Positions 11,678-22,570 of a DNA stretch of 64,000 nucleotides are shown here, piece by piece. The notes below the pieces were generated by a model that was not told where the DNA came from, made no database searches, and saw nothing but the letters and a program-made list of their open reading frames with translations. Each line of letters starts with the position of its first letter. Position 1 is the first letter of the stretch. Made by a program: the position numbers and the translations under genes. The DNA is from Takakia lepidozioides (Eukaryota > Streptophyta > Takakiopsida > Takakiales > Takakiaceae): positions 2,730,001 through 2,794,000 of the forward strand of contig CM060733.1 in NCBI GenBank assembly GCA_030704615.1, written 5' to 3'.

Positions 11678-13340
11678 CAATCTTTGCAAGTGTGTTGGAC
11701 ATACCTTGTCAGAGGTACGTGTCGAGTATCAGGTCAATCGAAATTGATTGAAAGGGTGAACCCATTGTTCGATGTTCAAATGATTTTTTATTGCTTTCAA
11801 ACATTGCGAGTGTGTTGGATATACCTTGTTGGACGAAGTTGGTTTAATCCACTCGATGATGGTTTGTATTTTCTTCTGATCCATAAAGACGCATTTGTCG
11901 AAAATAATGTAGCCTAAAAATTCGACCTCAGATTGATGGAAAGACATTTTTCCAACTTGGCATATAGTCCTCTTTCTCTTAATTTATCAATGACAAGGCG
12001 TACATGGCGGCTATGTTCTTCTTCATTCTGTGAAAATATCAAAAATTCGTCCAAATAGATGACTACAAAGTCATCTAAAAATTCTTGAAAGATGTCAATC
12101 ATCATATGTTGGAAAATTGCTGGAGCATTTGTAAGACCGAAAGGCATAACACTGTATTCAAAATGTCCATACTTTGTTCAAAAAGTTGTTTTCCATTCGT
12201 CTCCTTCTTTTATCCGTACAAGATTATAAGCTCATCTCAAGTCAATTTTGGTGAAAATATTCGCTCGTCCCAACTGGTCGAGAAGCCTAGAAATCAGTGA
12301 CAACGGATAACAATTTTTAATTGTAACTTTGTTGAGACCGCGATAGTCTACACACATGCGTAATGATCCGTCCTTCTTTTTCACAAACAAGATAGGCGTC
12401 CCCGTAGATGATTTTGAATATCGGATGAAATTCTTCGACAAATTTTCATCAATGTATTCACGTAATGCAGCCAACTCCGTCTGGGATAAGTTATAGATTG
12501 GGCCGAATGGTGGTTAGGCTCCTTCTTGTAACTCAATTGTACAATCATAAGGTCGATGTTCTGGCAATATGTCTGCATTTTTCTTCTCGAAGACATCCTT
12601 GAAATCTTGATATTGAGTGGGTAATGTTGAAGTACCTTTGTCTGTTGTGGTCTTCATCGGAGTCGCATAAAGTGCAAATGCCGCATTCTTTTGGGTAGCT
12701 CTAATGAAAGCTCTGGCTCCAAGATACAGGGGTTCAATACCTTTGATATTTCTACATTTTTGTCTTGCAGAAATTTTCGCTATCGCCAGTCGATGTCAGG
12801 ATTGTGAAGTACGAACCAGGGAAGTTCAAAGATCACAGGATTCGTTGGAGACTGGATGACGTTGAAACAATATGTAATGCTTGATCTTTAAGCTTCACTT
12901 CAAGTGATCGAGTTTCATGGTCAATATTTCCTGATGCTAACGGCCGTCCATGATGACTTCAACGGGGGCCGAGAGTTTCTTCTTTACGAGCGTTAAATTG
13001 TATTGCTTCGCAAAGTTTTTGTTAATAAAATATGTTGAAGCCCCTCAGTCCAAAAGTGCTTCTACAGAGATATCTCGATTTTGCACTCTGATTTTTATCG
13101 GAACTGTGAAACAAGGTACAGGGTCTGGAGGTAGAAAGAGACATTTTTTTTGTGAGGAATTTGTGGTGTCCAACCGCATGGTCCCTACTGTGACTGGACA
13201 TCTTCGTTTTCCGACCTCCTCGTATCGAACACTTGAGTTGCGCCCCAAACTTTGAATATTCTCTTGTTGGGGCAGTTTAATGCTATGTGATCTTCTTCTC
13301 CGCAATAGAGACATCATCCATTCAAGCGTCATCTTTGTTT
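11678..13340 (-). pseudogene. Gypsy C protease and reverse transcriptase, decayed
   Basis: Minus-strand Ty3/gypsy pol. Reading from high to low coordinates: an aspartic protease region near 13045 (an ALLD...GAS motif with a stop between D and G); a diverged linker (about 12950-12600); the RT finger and palm (about 12490-12230, with [14 protein letters not shown]); and the RT active-site region (12147-11914), where the box reads YLDE. A connection region follows to about 11730. A short direct repeat containing GTGTTGGA.ATACCTTGT occurs at about 11692 and 11815. Several frameshifts and stops are present. The rest of pol is cut off by LTR B. This is a different, older-looking family from A and B. 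Confidence 0.88.
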
Positions 13341-13559
13341 TTCTTGTGGCGTCAATGGCTTGAATCGAACAGCATCAATCTGCACGGGATCACTACTGGA
13401 TGTCTGATGGATTGTTGTGTTGGGTGCCGTAGTAGCAGTGACATAATGTGTCGTTGACCATCCAGATCGCTTCTCTTGACGTTTTTCGAACAAACGATTA
13501 ACGCATGCAATGACTTGGGTGATGAATATTTGGCATTATCAGCAACAAATCTTTTACAT

Positions 13560-13915
13560 CATCTTTTAGCCCACATCAAAACTGACTAATGATGCTATTC
13601 ATTCCAGTCAAGGTCTCACGCAAGTTGTTGAAATTCGGCAGCATAAACGGAAGCAGAACGTGCTCCTTGTCGAAGATTTCGCATCTTTGTCTCTGCAACT
13701 CTCTCTCATCATTATCTCCAAATGTTGCAGTGAACTCGGACATGAACGCTTTAAAATTGTATAATAAATACAAATTTTTTTCTAATAGCGATGCAAACCA
13801 AGATAGGGCAGTGCCTGATAGAAGGGTGCCCACGAATCCCACTTGAATACCTTCATCGGGGTAACCTTGTGGATGTAGTCGTAGGAACAATCGTACTTGT
13901 TGAACAAAATTGCGA
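13560..13915 (-). pseudogene. Gypsy C gag, C-terminal piece
   Basis: Translated on the minus strand this gives a typical Ty3/gypsy gag core with the GTLLSGTALSWFASLLE motif followed by the FGDNDER region. It ends abruptly at 13915, where CACTA-1 begins. The missing N-terminal side resumes at 21656. The two halves meet in phase when the transposon and one CGA target copy are disregarded, which independently supports the insertion model. A diverged linker between this piece and the protease (13340-13560) gave no recognisable domain. Confidence 0.85.
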
Positions 13916-14760
13916 TCGCGAGGAAAAACGCGGAATAACCACTCTGGCAACCACTCATTTTGAGTGGGAAAAGACACCCAACCTCTCTGGCCCCAGAGTG
14001 GTTTAGAACCAATGGATCTTGACTCAGCAGTGGTTAAAGACATGACGTGTCCGAAGTGGTTAAAGACAGTGGTTACGATCACTTGCCTCCGAGTCCAGCT
14101 GTTCGCTTACGTGTCACAGTGGTAAGCCAAGTCACATCTGACGTGTCACAGTGGTAAACTAACCACTTCAGAACATAGACCACTTCCACCGTATGCGACG
14201 TGGACGCAGCAACTCCGTCGATCATACTTAGCAATGGACGGACACATGTCCGTATCCATATGGACACGTGGCCGAATCCAGTTAGACGATTATGGGCTCC
14301 ATTATCTGGACACGTGACGATATTGCAAATGAGCTCGTGCCCTATTTTAGGGATGTGCTGAGAAATGCAATGACTTCCCAAACAACTCTGTGAGTGAGAC
14401 TTAAATGACTCTAATAGTCATGCATGATTCGAGAATAAACAATGTATATTATCACTGAATGTGTGGTTCTAATAGTATTGATGTGTGCTAAAACCACTTA
14501 CTGAGTGGTTCTACCAGTATCAATGTAGTGGTTAGGTTGTGTGCTAAAACCACTGACGAAGTCATCTAGTGTGTCCCACCAAGTAGGAACCATGTTTTTG
14601 AATTATTACTACCAGAGTGGTATGTAAGTGATTGGGGCTACATCTGGAGGAGTACAACCACTCTTGCATACTGTCATAGTCTTACATATACCACTGACAG
14701 AGTGGTGTGTAAGTGATTCATACATTCCCATATAATTCTCCTACAATTCCCATACATTCG
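13916..14760. repeat. Left subterminal repeat region of CACTA-1
   Basis: Many direct and inverted copies of AGTGGTT / AACCACT at irregular spacing, some forming short palindromes such as a CCACTGACAGAGTGG-like hairpin near 14690. CACTA elements carry such arrays near their ends as transposase-binding sites; function here is inferred. No gene is seen. Confidence 0.65.
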
Positions 14761-14859
14761 AAGTGAATCTGCAAATCCAAATACTCTTGAAGCTTCACCA
14801 TTCAAAAAACAGAATAGAATCCAAGACAGTAAGTGTTGGAACAGAGTCAACAAATCCAG

Positions 14860-15385
14860 CCATGATAAAGGGTGACATAGCTATTGATCCACAGGGAATC
14901 ATAGGTAACCTTATGCTTGAAATCCGGCACTCTTGGATGAATCTGGACCCACACTCCATCCCTGCTCCTTCAGCTATCCATGCCTCTGCATAGACCATGC
15001 ATACATTCTTGCCTTGCTGCTAGCAGCTGACAATGACAGCCTACATCTGTTCTAGGAAACACCCAACTCAACTTATCACTCTAGTTCCTATGCTCAATTG
15101 CATCTACTACTCTTTGTAATCCATGGATAGCTGAAGGTCCAGATTCATCCAAGAGGGCCAGAATTCAGCAATAGGGTATGTCACCCTACAAATCGGACAT
15201 TTATCTTTGGCTTGCTGCTAGCAGCTGACAATGACAACCTAAAGTTGTTCCAGCAAACACCCCAACCCTATTTATCACACTAGTTCCTATGCTCAATTGC
15301 ACATCTGCTACTCTCTGTAATCCAACAGGCATTCACCTTCTTGCCTCGATCGTCCCACCATTGACTGGGGTCAGAAAAGTATTCA
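14860..15385 (+). repeat. Two direct copies of a dispersed repeat
   Basis: Copies at about 14860-15125 and 15190-15385 share the GCTGCTAGCAGCTGACAATGAC core and the AGTTCCTATGCTCAATTGCA segment. A third, inverted copy is at 6403-6700. The repeat is therefore part of the CACTA family. No coding capacity is recognised. Confidence 0.75.
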
Positions 15386-15514
15386 TTCCACAACTTCTCC
15401 TTATCTCTATTACCTGTTTCTGGATACTTTCTGTTGTCACATTGGCAGTATCATGTCAGTCATTCCAAACTATCAAAGGTTCACTCAACCAACTAACTTG
15501 CAGAATTCAACATG

Positions 15515-15930
15515 GCCGATTCTGATAAGAGGGAAAAACAGGGTGAAATGTGTTGAAGAAGGTGCCTTCATTACCAGTGCCTGAGTGTTGACCATCTACC
15601 CATGTAGGTTTCTTGTAGCCATTGATCCATCTGGTACATTTCCAGCTTTGGTGATGCAACCATGCACCTCCGATGCCCTTTTCCAGGGCTGCTAGGCTTG
15701 CACACGCACACAAATATGATGTGGTCGAACTTCACCCCTTCCCCCATCATTTGCTTTCAGGTCTCCAAAGCCCCATCTAGTGCCCCTACTCTGCATACCC
15801 TGCAAGCATCACATTCCACAACACCACATCTCATTCAGCCATAGTGTTGAACACTCCCTTGGCATCCTCAATGCTACCATATTTGGCATACATGGCCACC
15901 AGAGCAGTGTTCAGGATGACATCTGGAACA
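15515..15930 (-). pseudogene. PPR gene fragment 1
   Basis: Minus-strand translation gives pieces of a PLS-type pentatricopeptide repeat protein, such as ASLAALEKG and DAKGVFNTMAE, with stops. Plant PPR proteins bind organellar RNA. The block is a diverged duplicate of fragment 2 next to it. It starts with a segment (GCCGATTCTGATAAGAGGG) related to 19332-19360. It is a captured, non-functional piece inside CACTA-1. Confidence 0.75.
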
Positions 15931-15939
15931 ATTGCAGAT

Positions 15940-16240
15940 TTGATCATGTCACCAGGGATCTCCTTGCCCTTTTTCAGGGCTGCCAGACGCACTGCAAACA
16001 CACACAAACCTTATGTCGGCGGGCTTCACCCCTTCCCCCATCATTTGCTCATAGGTTGGAGCCTCCATCTCGCACCCCTGCTGTGCATACCCCGCAAGCA
16101 TCGCACTCCACGACACCACATCTCGTTCAGCCATAGTGTTGAACACTCCCTTGGCATCCTCGATGCACCCACATTTGGCATACATGTCCACCAGGGCAGG
16201 GGCAATGTTCAGAATGACATCTGGTAATCTGACAAACATT
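15940..16240 (-). pseudogene. PPR gene fragment 2
   Basis: About 95 codons open on the minus strand, encoding one full PLS-type repeat: ALVDMYAKCGCIEDAKGVF, then ERDVVSWSAMLAGYAQQG, then TYEQMMGEGVKP. This is the consensus of plant PPR proteins. There is no start, no targeting peptide and no E/DYW end, so it is a gene fragment rather than a gene. Confidence 0.85.
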
Positions 16241-17020
16241 CTCCTTTTAGAATTGTTCCAGCAAATGCCCCAACCCTACTGACTTAGAGGCTGTAGTGTC
16301 CAAAGCCATGTCCGTTTCCAGAAAATTGTCTGATAAAAATGAAGTTAGGCAGAAAAATTCCCTAGACTTGTTTCCAGTCTGTGACATGGGGGAAGACATC
16401 ATGGATGACCTCAAGGGTCTACCCACTCTCGGCACCACTTCAAGTGGACTAGGTTGATCTCTGCTACTCCCACGTTGTTTGCTAGGATGCATCTGCAGCA
16501 ACTTCCACTAGGTCAGTGGTAGCAGATGCAAAATCATCAATCTAAATCTCATACCCAACTCAAGAAATGTCAAATTACAGTTTATTGTGTTTACACATCC
16601 ACTGCATTCTGGTGTATTTGTCAAAGATGGGCTGATTGACTGCACAATGGGATCGTGTTTTATGTTTTATGATGGAGCAGAGAGGCCCCTGAAACTGGAT
16701 GGTTGTTGGGCCAACTGTTGTGAGTCCCCAATAACTTGGGGTAGGCCAAATAGAGCCAGCCAAGGTTCCTTGGCAACAGAGCTAAAAGGGTATTGCTACA
16801 CACATGCCTGGCAAGTGAGATACCGGCAGAAACACAGATTGTCTTGCTGACAAACCCTAGACACAGTTGACATCTGCACATGGTAGACACTGGTGTGCGA
16901 TGGCTACCCCTCTATAAGAAGTATACAGCCTAAGCTTTCTTAGGGAAAATGGAAGCACTCTCCACTCCAGTAAACATTCTATAAGAAAGACTTAGCAAGA
17001 GCAACTTGTGAAAGCGTCCA
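16241..17020. other. Interior of CACTA-1 without a recognised gene
   Basis: A minus-strand open stretch (16501-16247) has no known domain. The stretch at 16729-16750 is a short palindrome around CCCAATAACTTGGGG. I see no gene here. Confidence 0.4.
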
Positions 17021-17023
17021 GAC

Positions 17024-17880
17024 CTGCAGATGTGCTAACAGCATCACGAGTAGAGCATATGAGCCAATTCCACCATGATAGACCTGAAGAATACAAATAG
17101 GTTCATTAACAAGTCAGATGACCAGCTAACGCTAGGAACTAAGATGCACAGGGACAGGACACAACACATCCAAAATGGCAGGTATACATATTTCAAGAGG
17201 TCCTCCAACTTCAATTGAAAACTCCAGCATACGCTACACACAATGAGGTATGGAAGGATCGACATTCCCATGCCATCTGACTGAGAAATTTTAGGGTTAT
17301 TCCACATTCGCAATCCCCACTCCCCAGTGCATACATGCTGCTTAAGGTTTCTCGCAAAATTGATGTTCACGAAATCTGTTTCATGATGTTACGTAATTGT
17401 CTTCATTGGGTGCGTCTTTGCTGTTAAAAAGGGTTTCCTGCAGTTCTCTTACATGAATATCATATGCAAAACTAATAGCTAGACATACTTCTGGTACTTC
17501 TGCTCCTTCTGGTCTTGCAGAGGTAAGAAAGCCCACCTCGTTAAGCTCTCGCTGCTGTAGGAATATCTTCAGCACAAGACACAAAGGCTTCAAAGGAGGA
17601 AGAGCCCTCATTGCACCCTGTAACATAAGACCTTAACAAACATCATACATCATGAACATCATAGAAAGTACTCAATATCTGTGATGATTCTTGCAAAAAC
17701 CAAAGGCAAACTGAATTCAATAGCTCAATTTGACTGAACACACAAGAGCCTGGGCTCCAACTGTTGGTTCTTGATTGGAAATTTCTGGACAAGATGCATA
17801 AGTAGAGATATACGACGACAGTGAAACAGACCATTATGGAATCGGCAGCCTCAGGCCCGTTGGATACATCAAAGTTGTGC
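17024..17880 (-). pseudogene. Captured exons of a TRF4/PAPD5-like poly(A) polymerase
   Basis: Three minus-strand exon pieces resemble the non-canonical poly(A) polymerase TRF4/PAPD5. 17880-17832 reads NFDVSNGPEAADSIM (catalytic-domain side). 17617-17537 reads ALPPLKPLCLVLKIFLQQRE. 17083-17024 reads YHGGIGSYALLVMLLAHLQ (central/PAP-associated domain). GT donors at 17831, 17536 and 17023 and AG acceptors before 17617 and 17083 are all in the expected places, and the GAG|GTC junction keeps the frame. The introns (214 and 453 bp) are retained, so the piece was taken from genomic DNA rather than by retroposition. The rest of the gene is absent. Confidence 0.8.
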
Positions 17881-17924
17881 CACACACAGAGGTTTAGAGT
17901 CAACTACACCCAAGGATTTGGTGA

Positions 17925-18350
17925 TATCTTGCACAAATCTGCATGGAATTGTATCAGATGTCATTCTGAACAATACCCTGGTGAACTGTTTGCAAAATGT
18001 GGGTGCATCTAGGATGCAAAGGGAGTGTTTGACACTATGGTTGAACGAGATGTGGTGTCGTGGAGTGCGATGCTTGCAGGGTATGCATGACAGGGATGTG
18101 GGATGGAGGCTTTGGAGAGCTATGAGTAGATGATGGGGGAAGCACATCATGTTTGTGTGCATTTGCAATGTGCGTGCAAGCCTGGCAGCCCTGGAGAAGG
18201 GCAAGAGGTGCAAAGGGATATCATCAAAGCTGGAATTGTGCCAAATGTCAATCTAAACACTGCCCTGGCAGCTTTGGAAATGGAGAAAGAGGTGCATGGC
18301 GACATCTTCAGAGGTGGAATTGTACCAAATGACATTCTGAACAATACCCT
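17925..18350 (+). pseudogene. PPR gene fragment 3 (plus strand, arm of inverted repeat)
   Basis: Plus-strand PPR coding remnant with DAKGVFDTMVERDVVSWSAM, MEALESYE and KAGIVPNVNLNTALAALE pieces, broken by stops and a frame change. Bases 18079-18314 pair with 18741-18976 in inverted orientation at high identity. Confidence 0.82.
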
Positions 18351-18689
18351 AGTCTCCAAACTGAGGGATCATGGAATGTATTTCTACAGTAGGTTGCTCA
18401 TCTTGGGAAGCCACTGTTGCTTCTCAGTTTGGACCTGTGACGTCATTTGAGATTGGGGCTATCGGTAAAATTCAGTCTTTGCTGAATTTGGATGTAAGAT
18501 GTGACTTGCAACTTGTGGCAGGTCATTGCAAAAGCAAGAGTACCTCTTGTAAAGTTTGTGGAGACTCAGAGTAACATTTCCTTTGACATAAGGTACTTCA
18601 GTTAGTGTTTTTATTCGTACATTCAGGGAGGGAACTGGTAGTTTAATATGCCTAATGACTTGCCAGAAGGAAAAAGGTTTCATAGTCTC

Positions 18690-18990
18690 ATGGTCTGATG
18701 GTCTTTGAATAGGAGATGAAACATTTGCATATACTCACAACTCTGAAGATGACGCCATGGACCTCTTTCCCCTTTTCCAAAGCTGCCAGGGCAGTGTTCA
18801 GATTGACATTTGGCACAATTCCAGCTTTGATGATATCCCCATGCACTTCTTGCCCTTCTCCAGGGCAGCCAGGCTTGCACAAGCATTGCAAATGCACACA
18901 AACACGATGTGTTTCCCCCATCATTTGCTCATAGGTCTCCAAAGCCTCCATCCCACGTCCCTGCCGTGCATACCCTGGACCAAGCTGACT
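18690..18990 (-). pseudogene. PPR gene fragment 4 (minus strand, arm of inverted repeat)
   Basis: Minus-strand PPR remnant (MEALETYEQMMGE, then DIIKAGIVPNVNLNTALAA), nearly the same as fragment 3 but in the opposite direction. Transcription through both would give a long hairpin with a loop of about 426 nt. Confidence 0.82.
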
Positions 18991-19011
18991 CTCCCAAGAA
19001 CCTTGTAAACA

Positions 19012-19645
19012 TCAGCGAGGACTTAAGTGCACACAAGCGATAGGGCTTAGTGGGGCTTAGTGCTTGAGGGAAAAAAAAAAACATCGCGTTGGTCCATGAG
19101 AACCACCATGGTGCAGCTAAGCGAGCAGAGATTGAAACACAAATTGCGTAAACATCAGGAAGAATACCAAATCATGGTACTAACAGGAGCCAAAAGCCCA
19201 CATTTGCAGGATGGACAAACTTCTTCACACCTTACATTAAGAAAAAGCCACACCTTGCGATTGCGATTGTCCCACCATCGTGAAGGATCTGTAAAAAACT
19301 CATGCGAGCTCTGCTCCGTGCTGCAAATTCAGGGCCGAGTCTGATGAGAGGGCAAAACAGGCTGAAATAGGTCGAAGAAGAAGGTGCCCTCACCACATTG
19401 TCGTCGACCTTGTGTTATGACCCATGGAGGATTTGACAGACCATGAACCCAAACGGACCTCTTGTGTGTGCTGCTTGTGTCTGTAGTCAGGTAATGTCGG
19501 ATTGTCCAGAGAACCACCACGGTGCAGCTGAGCGAGCAAAGATTGAAACGCGACCTGCTAAGACCAACCTGCACGAGGACTTAGTGTGCGCAACAGCGAT
19601 AGGGCTTAGTGGGGCTTAGTGCATGAAGGGAAAAAAAAAAAACGA
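19012..19645 (+). repeat. Duplicated segments within CACTA-1
   Basis: The block GCGATAGGGCTTAGTGGGGC followed by an A-run occurs at about 19038-19082 and 19596-19642. The segment GAACCACCA.GGTGCAGCT occurs at about 19101-19160 and 19511-19566. These look like internal duplications. No gene is seen. Confidence 0.65.
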
Positions 19646-20099
19646 GGAGTTTGAACCCGCGACCCCGTGACACGTAGGAAGAGCCCTTACCAGTACGCTA
19701 CATGCACACATTTGAAATTTCCCCCCAAAAGTATGTATATATTGTACATACGTGATGGACAACTTTTTAAGTTTTTTAAGTTTTTTACAAACCCTGTAAG
19801 CAATTTTTTTTTAAATAATAATAATTTAAAGGAAACCTCAAGCCCTTGAGGAGGGGGAAAAATTAACCCCCTTTCATTTATGGGCCATGAGACCTACGGG
19901 AGGATCAACGCCCAGACATACCGTCGTCACAAACAATCCCACACATGGGGTAATGCAGCGGGTTTGAACCCTGAACCACCAGGGCGACACACTCTGCACT
20001 TACCAGCCGATGTGTTTTTTTAAATCTTTTGCACTTTGATTTTTTTTTAATTCATTTTAGTGGTTACAAGTGAGCACATAGATGTATTCCATGGAGATA

Positions 20100-20426
20100 A
20101 ACAAAACTGTTCATCCGGTGTCTTCACGGTGGATGTATCCCATGGAGCGTTACATGAAAGATCTTAAGGGATACGTTAGGAATTAGGCAAAGCCAGAAGG
20201 GCGTACGGCTGCAGAGTATGTTCTTGATGAGGCCATGAGGTTCATGACTGAGTATATGCAATCATTTGATGCAACTCAACGGCGGACTTGGGCTGCAAAT
20301 GCGGAGGAAGGGGTTGAGGACGAGGTCTTTGAAGGTGTCAGCAAAAAGCAGGACATGACTGGAGCTAGAAGAGATGCAGCACAAATTTTGTATGTGCTGG
20401 ACAATACCAATGTCATGGCTCCTTAG
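20100..20426 (+). pseudogene. tnp2: tnp2 transposase remnant (DUF4218-type region)
   Basis: Translation gives RWMYPMERYMKDLKGYVRN, the hallmark end segment of CACTA/EnSpm tnp2 transposases, then a stop (20184) and a continuing frame through AEYVLDEAMRFMTEYMQ to VLDNTNVMAP. Tnp2 is the transposase of plant CACTA elements. Upstream catalytic parts are absent, replaced by captured sequence. This identifies the superfamily independently of the TIRs. Confidence 0.82.
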
Positions 20427-20499
20427 GTGCAGTGAGTACTTCTTTTCATTGCACCTTATTCATATCAAGTTCAATTTCAATTCTGACCGTCACCACTGT

Positions 20500-21655
20500 A
20501 ATCAAACCACCCACAAAGTCACAAATGTCAGTGGTTCATCCTGATTATAACCAATGTTGTAGTAACGGAATGTCTGAGTGAGTGACTTGTTGGAAGAGCA
20601 TGTTCATTTACAAGTCATTCTGCTCACTCCTCCAGTGGTTTGAAACAGTGGTTTTCGAAATATTATTCATACTAGGTATTTTTTGCTAAGTAATGCAATA
20701 CTTCATTGCTAACATGTATAATTCTTGTTGTCATTTTGTGACAAAAAGTATGCAACAGAGAAAGCGCAGTTCACAGCAAACAGAGAGGCATGTGGTGATG
20801 AGTGGCGTGCCAAATCAACATCTACCTCATCAGATCAGCCAATACCTAGGTCATTAGATGGTGCCACGGCTCTAAATAAAGAAGACCTGGCTATGTTGGC
20901 TACCATTCAAGCGGCATTTGTGCAACCAACCGCTATTCCAGTTGAACAAAGTGATTCAGAGGGTGACGAATATGTTTCAGATTCAGAATAAAGTTGATTG
21001 TTGGAACCATTTGTTCAATAGCATCACCCCACAATGGTCTGGTCACTTGTCTGTTTTTCAAAGTCTGTCACAACTGCACTAACCACTTAAAGTTTTTCAT
21101 GTATCACCCAAAAAGTGGTACCAATCACTGTTGTGTAGGCAACCACTCATGAGCAACCACTAGAATAGTGGTTCCAATTACTGCAGTATCTTTCACCACC
21201 CATTCTCCACCACTGTCAAAGTGGTACAAATCAATGAGGTGTCTTTAACCACTCAAGATCAACGTGCACTGTCCTCGTCCACGTGGAATATTATATTTAT
21301 TAACTAAAATATATTTCCAAATCATAAATCACAAATAAAATTTGAATTATCACACGTGGAGTAGCAAGTGGTTTCAATCATTTCCCATCACTGAGGTGTC
21401 TATAACCACTCACAATGTACCACTGCACTCGTCCACGTGGAATAATATTTTTATTAATTAAAATATATTATCAAAAAAAAAAATATTACACGTGGACTAC
21501 TGAGTGGTTGAAACCACTTCCAATCACCGTCTGTGATGCCATCGTGATATTTCATTGGGATTAACCATTGACAAGTGGTTACCAGTGGTTTATAGAGTGG
21601 AAAAAGATAGTAGTGGTTAAAGGGCCAGTGGTTATTCCGCGTTTTTCTTCTAGTG
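20500..21655. repeat. Right subterminal repeat region of CACTA-1
   Basis: Multiple AGTGGTT / AACCACT motifs in both orientations, mirroring 13916-14760, with two similar segments containing CGTCCACGTGGAATA (about 21277 and 21434). Apart from the possible tnp2 tail, no gene is seen. Confidence 0.65.
20725..20991 (+). pseudogene. Possible tail of tnp2
   Basis: An 89-codon open frame about 300 bp after the tnp2 remnant, ending in an acidic tail (SDSEGDEYVSDSE). The position suggests the C-terminal exon of the transposase. The sequence itself is not diagnostic. Confidence 0.4.
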
Positions 21656-21925
21656 CGAAATCTTGATCTCGTCCCATCAAATTTCTCGGGTATGCTGATA
21701 TTTGGTTCTCTCGTAATCTATTGAAGAGGAACCATTGCAGTAGAGACTCGTATGGTTGAAGATCCATTGTTCGACTCCTTTAACTCTGAAATTTGTTGTT
21801 GAAATTGTGGAGAGTGTTGCCAAGATTTTGAGACTGATCAGCTTGTAATTGGGCGGAAGTTCTTGCATCTGGAGCTGAAGACTCTGCAAGGTGACGACCA
21901 TTTCCACAAATGTGCCTTCCATCTT
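21656..21925 (-). pseudogene. Gypsy C gag, N-terminal piece
   Basis: Minus-strand start of the gag whose remainder is at 13915-13560. The frame carries several interruptions (for example near 21680). It starts shortly inside LTR C, leaving about 35 bp of leader that would contain the primer site. Confidence 0.75.
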
Positions 21926-21960
21926 AACTAACTAAGGAACAAACTTTAGTATCGCCAAAC

Positions 21961-22570
21961 TGTCAATGACGAGAACATGACTGAACACAAATAAGATATC
22001 AGACTATAGGTGCAAGACTGGACAAGAAGTCAAGGTCGGCGCGGCCGAATGCATGATGAGTTAACATGAATCAAGATGACTTTATAACAATGGAAAAGAG
22101 TACAAGATACTGGAACTTGACTTAAATACTGGAATGCTGGAAACTGGACTAGAGTGCCAGATACTGGAAACTGGGCTAGAGTACTGGAAGCTGAACTGGA
22201 GTACTAGGACTAGAAACAAGAGTAGCTTGAACTTGTGTTGGCGAGACTGAAGAGTGTCCAGTCTCGCATCTTATATATACTGGTTACTAGGAAGTTCCTT
22301 AAGAAGCTTCTCCAATGGAGGTTTCTTGATGGAGAAGTTTCGTTAAACAAAGCCTAAATGAGGTATCTTGATAGAGAAGTTTCCTCCAAAGGAAGCTTCA
22401 TGAGCAGTTTCCCAAATTACTCTCGGTAATTTGGTAAACTCCCGGTAACTTGGTAACTAATGGTCACTTATGATAAATCATGGTAAATCATGGTAACTTT
22501 CGATAACATGGTAATTTGATAACTTCCGATATTTACTCCTGATAAGTTCCTTTTGGCTATGTCCGTGACA
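21961..22570 (-). repeat. LTR of gypsy C (its 5' LTR)
   Basis: 610 bp read on the minus strand from TGTCACGGAC to GTCATTGACA, with a TATATATAA box at about 22279-22271. The leader to gag follows directly. The matching 3' LTR is not in the window. Internal short repeats (GGAAACTGG..TAGAGTACTGG-like at 22140-22200 and GGTAA-rich at 22430-22510) are present. Confidence 0.75.

Larger units (their letters stand above)
13916..21655 (+). mobile_element. CACTA-1: 7.7-kb CACTA (EnSpm-type) transposon with captured gene pieces
   Basis: The right terminus read inward is CACTAGAAG followed by GAAAAACGCGGAATAACCACT. The last 21 bases recur at the left end in inverted orientation (about 13922 inward), while the outermost left bases are degenerate. 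Both sides carry a 3-bp CGA duplication (13913-13915 and 21656-21658), as CACTA elements make, and the insertion splits a gypsy gag in phase. The flanking kilobases on each side are dense in AGTGGTT/AACCACT motifs, as expected for subterminal transposase-binding repeats. Inside are a tnp2 remnant (20100-20426), PPR fragments, TRF4-like exons and dispersed repeats. No intact transposase ORF is present, so it would need help from another copy. Confidence 0.85.

Noticed and set aside
15289-16227. Plus-strand ORFs over the PPR fragments
   Set aside because: They are antisense shadows of the minus-strand PPR coding sequence.
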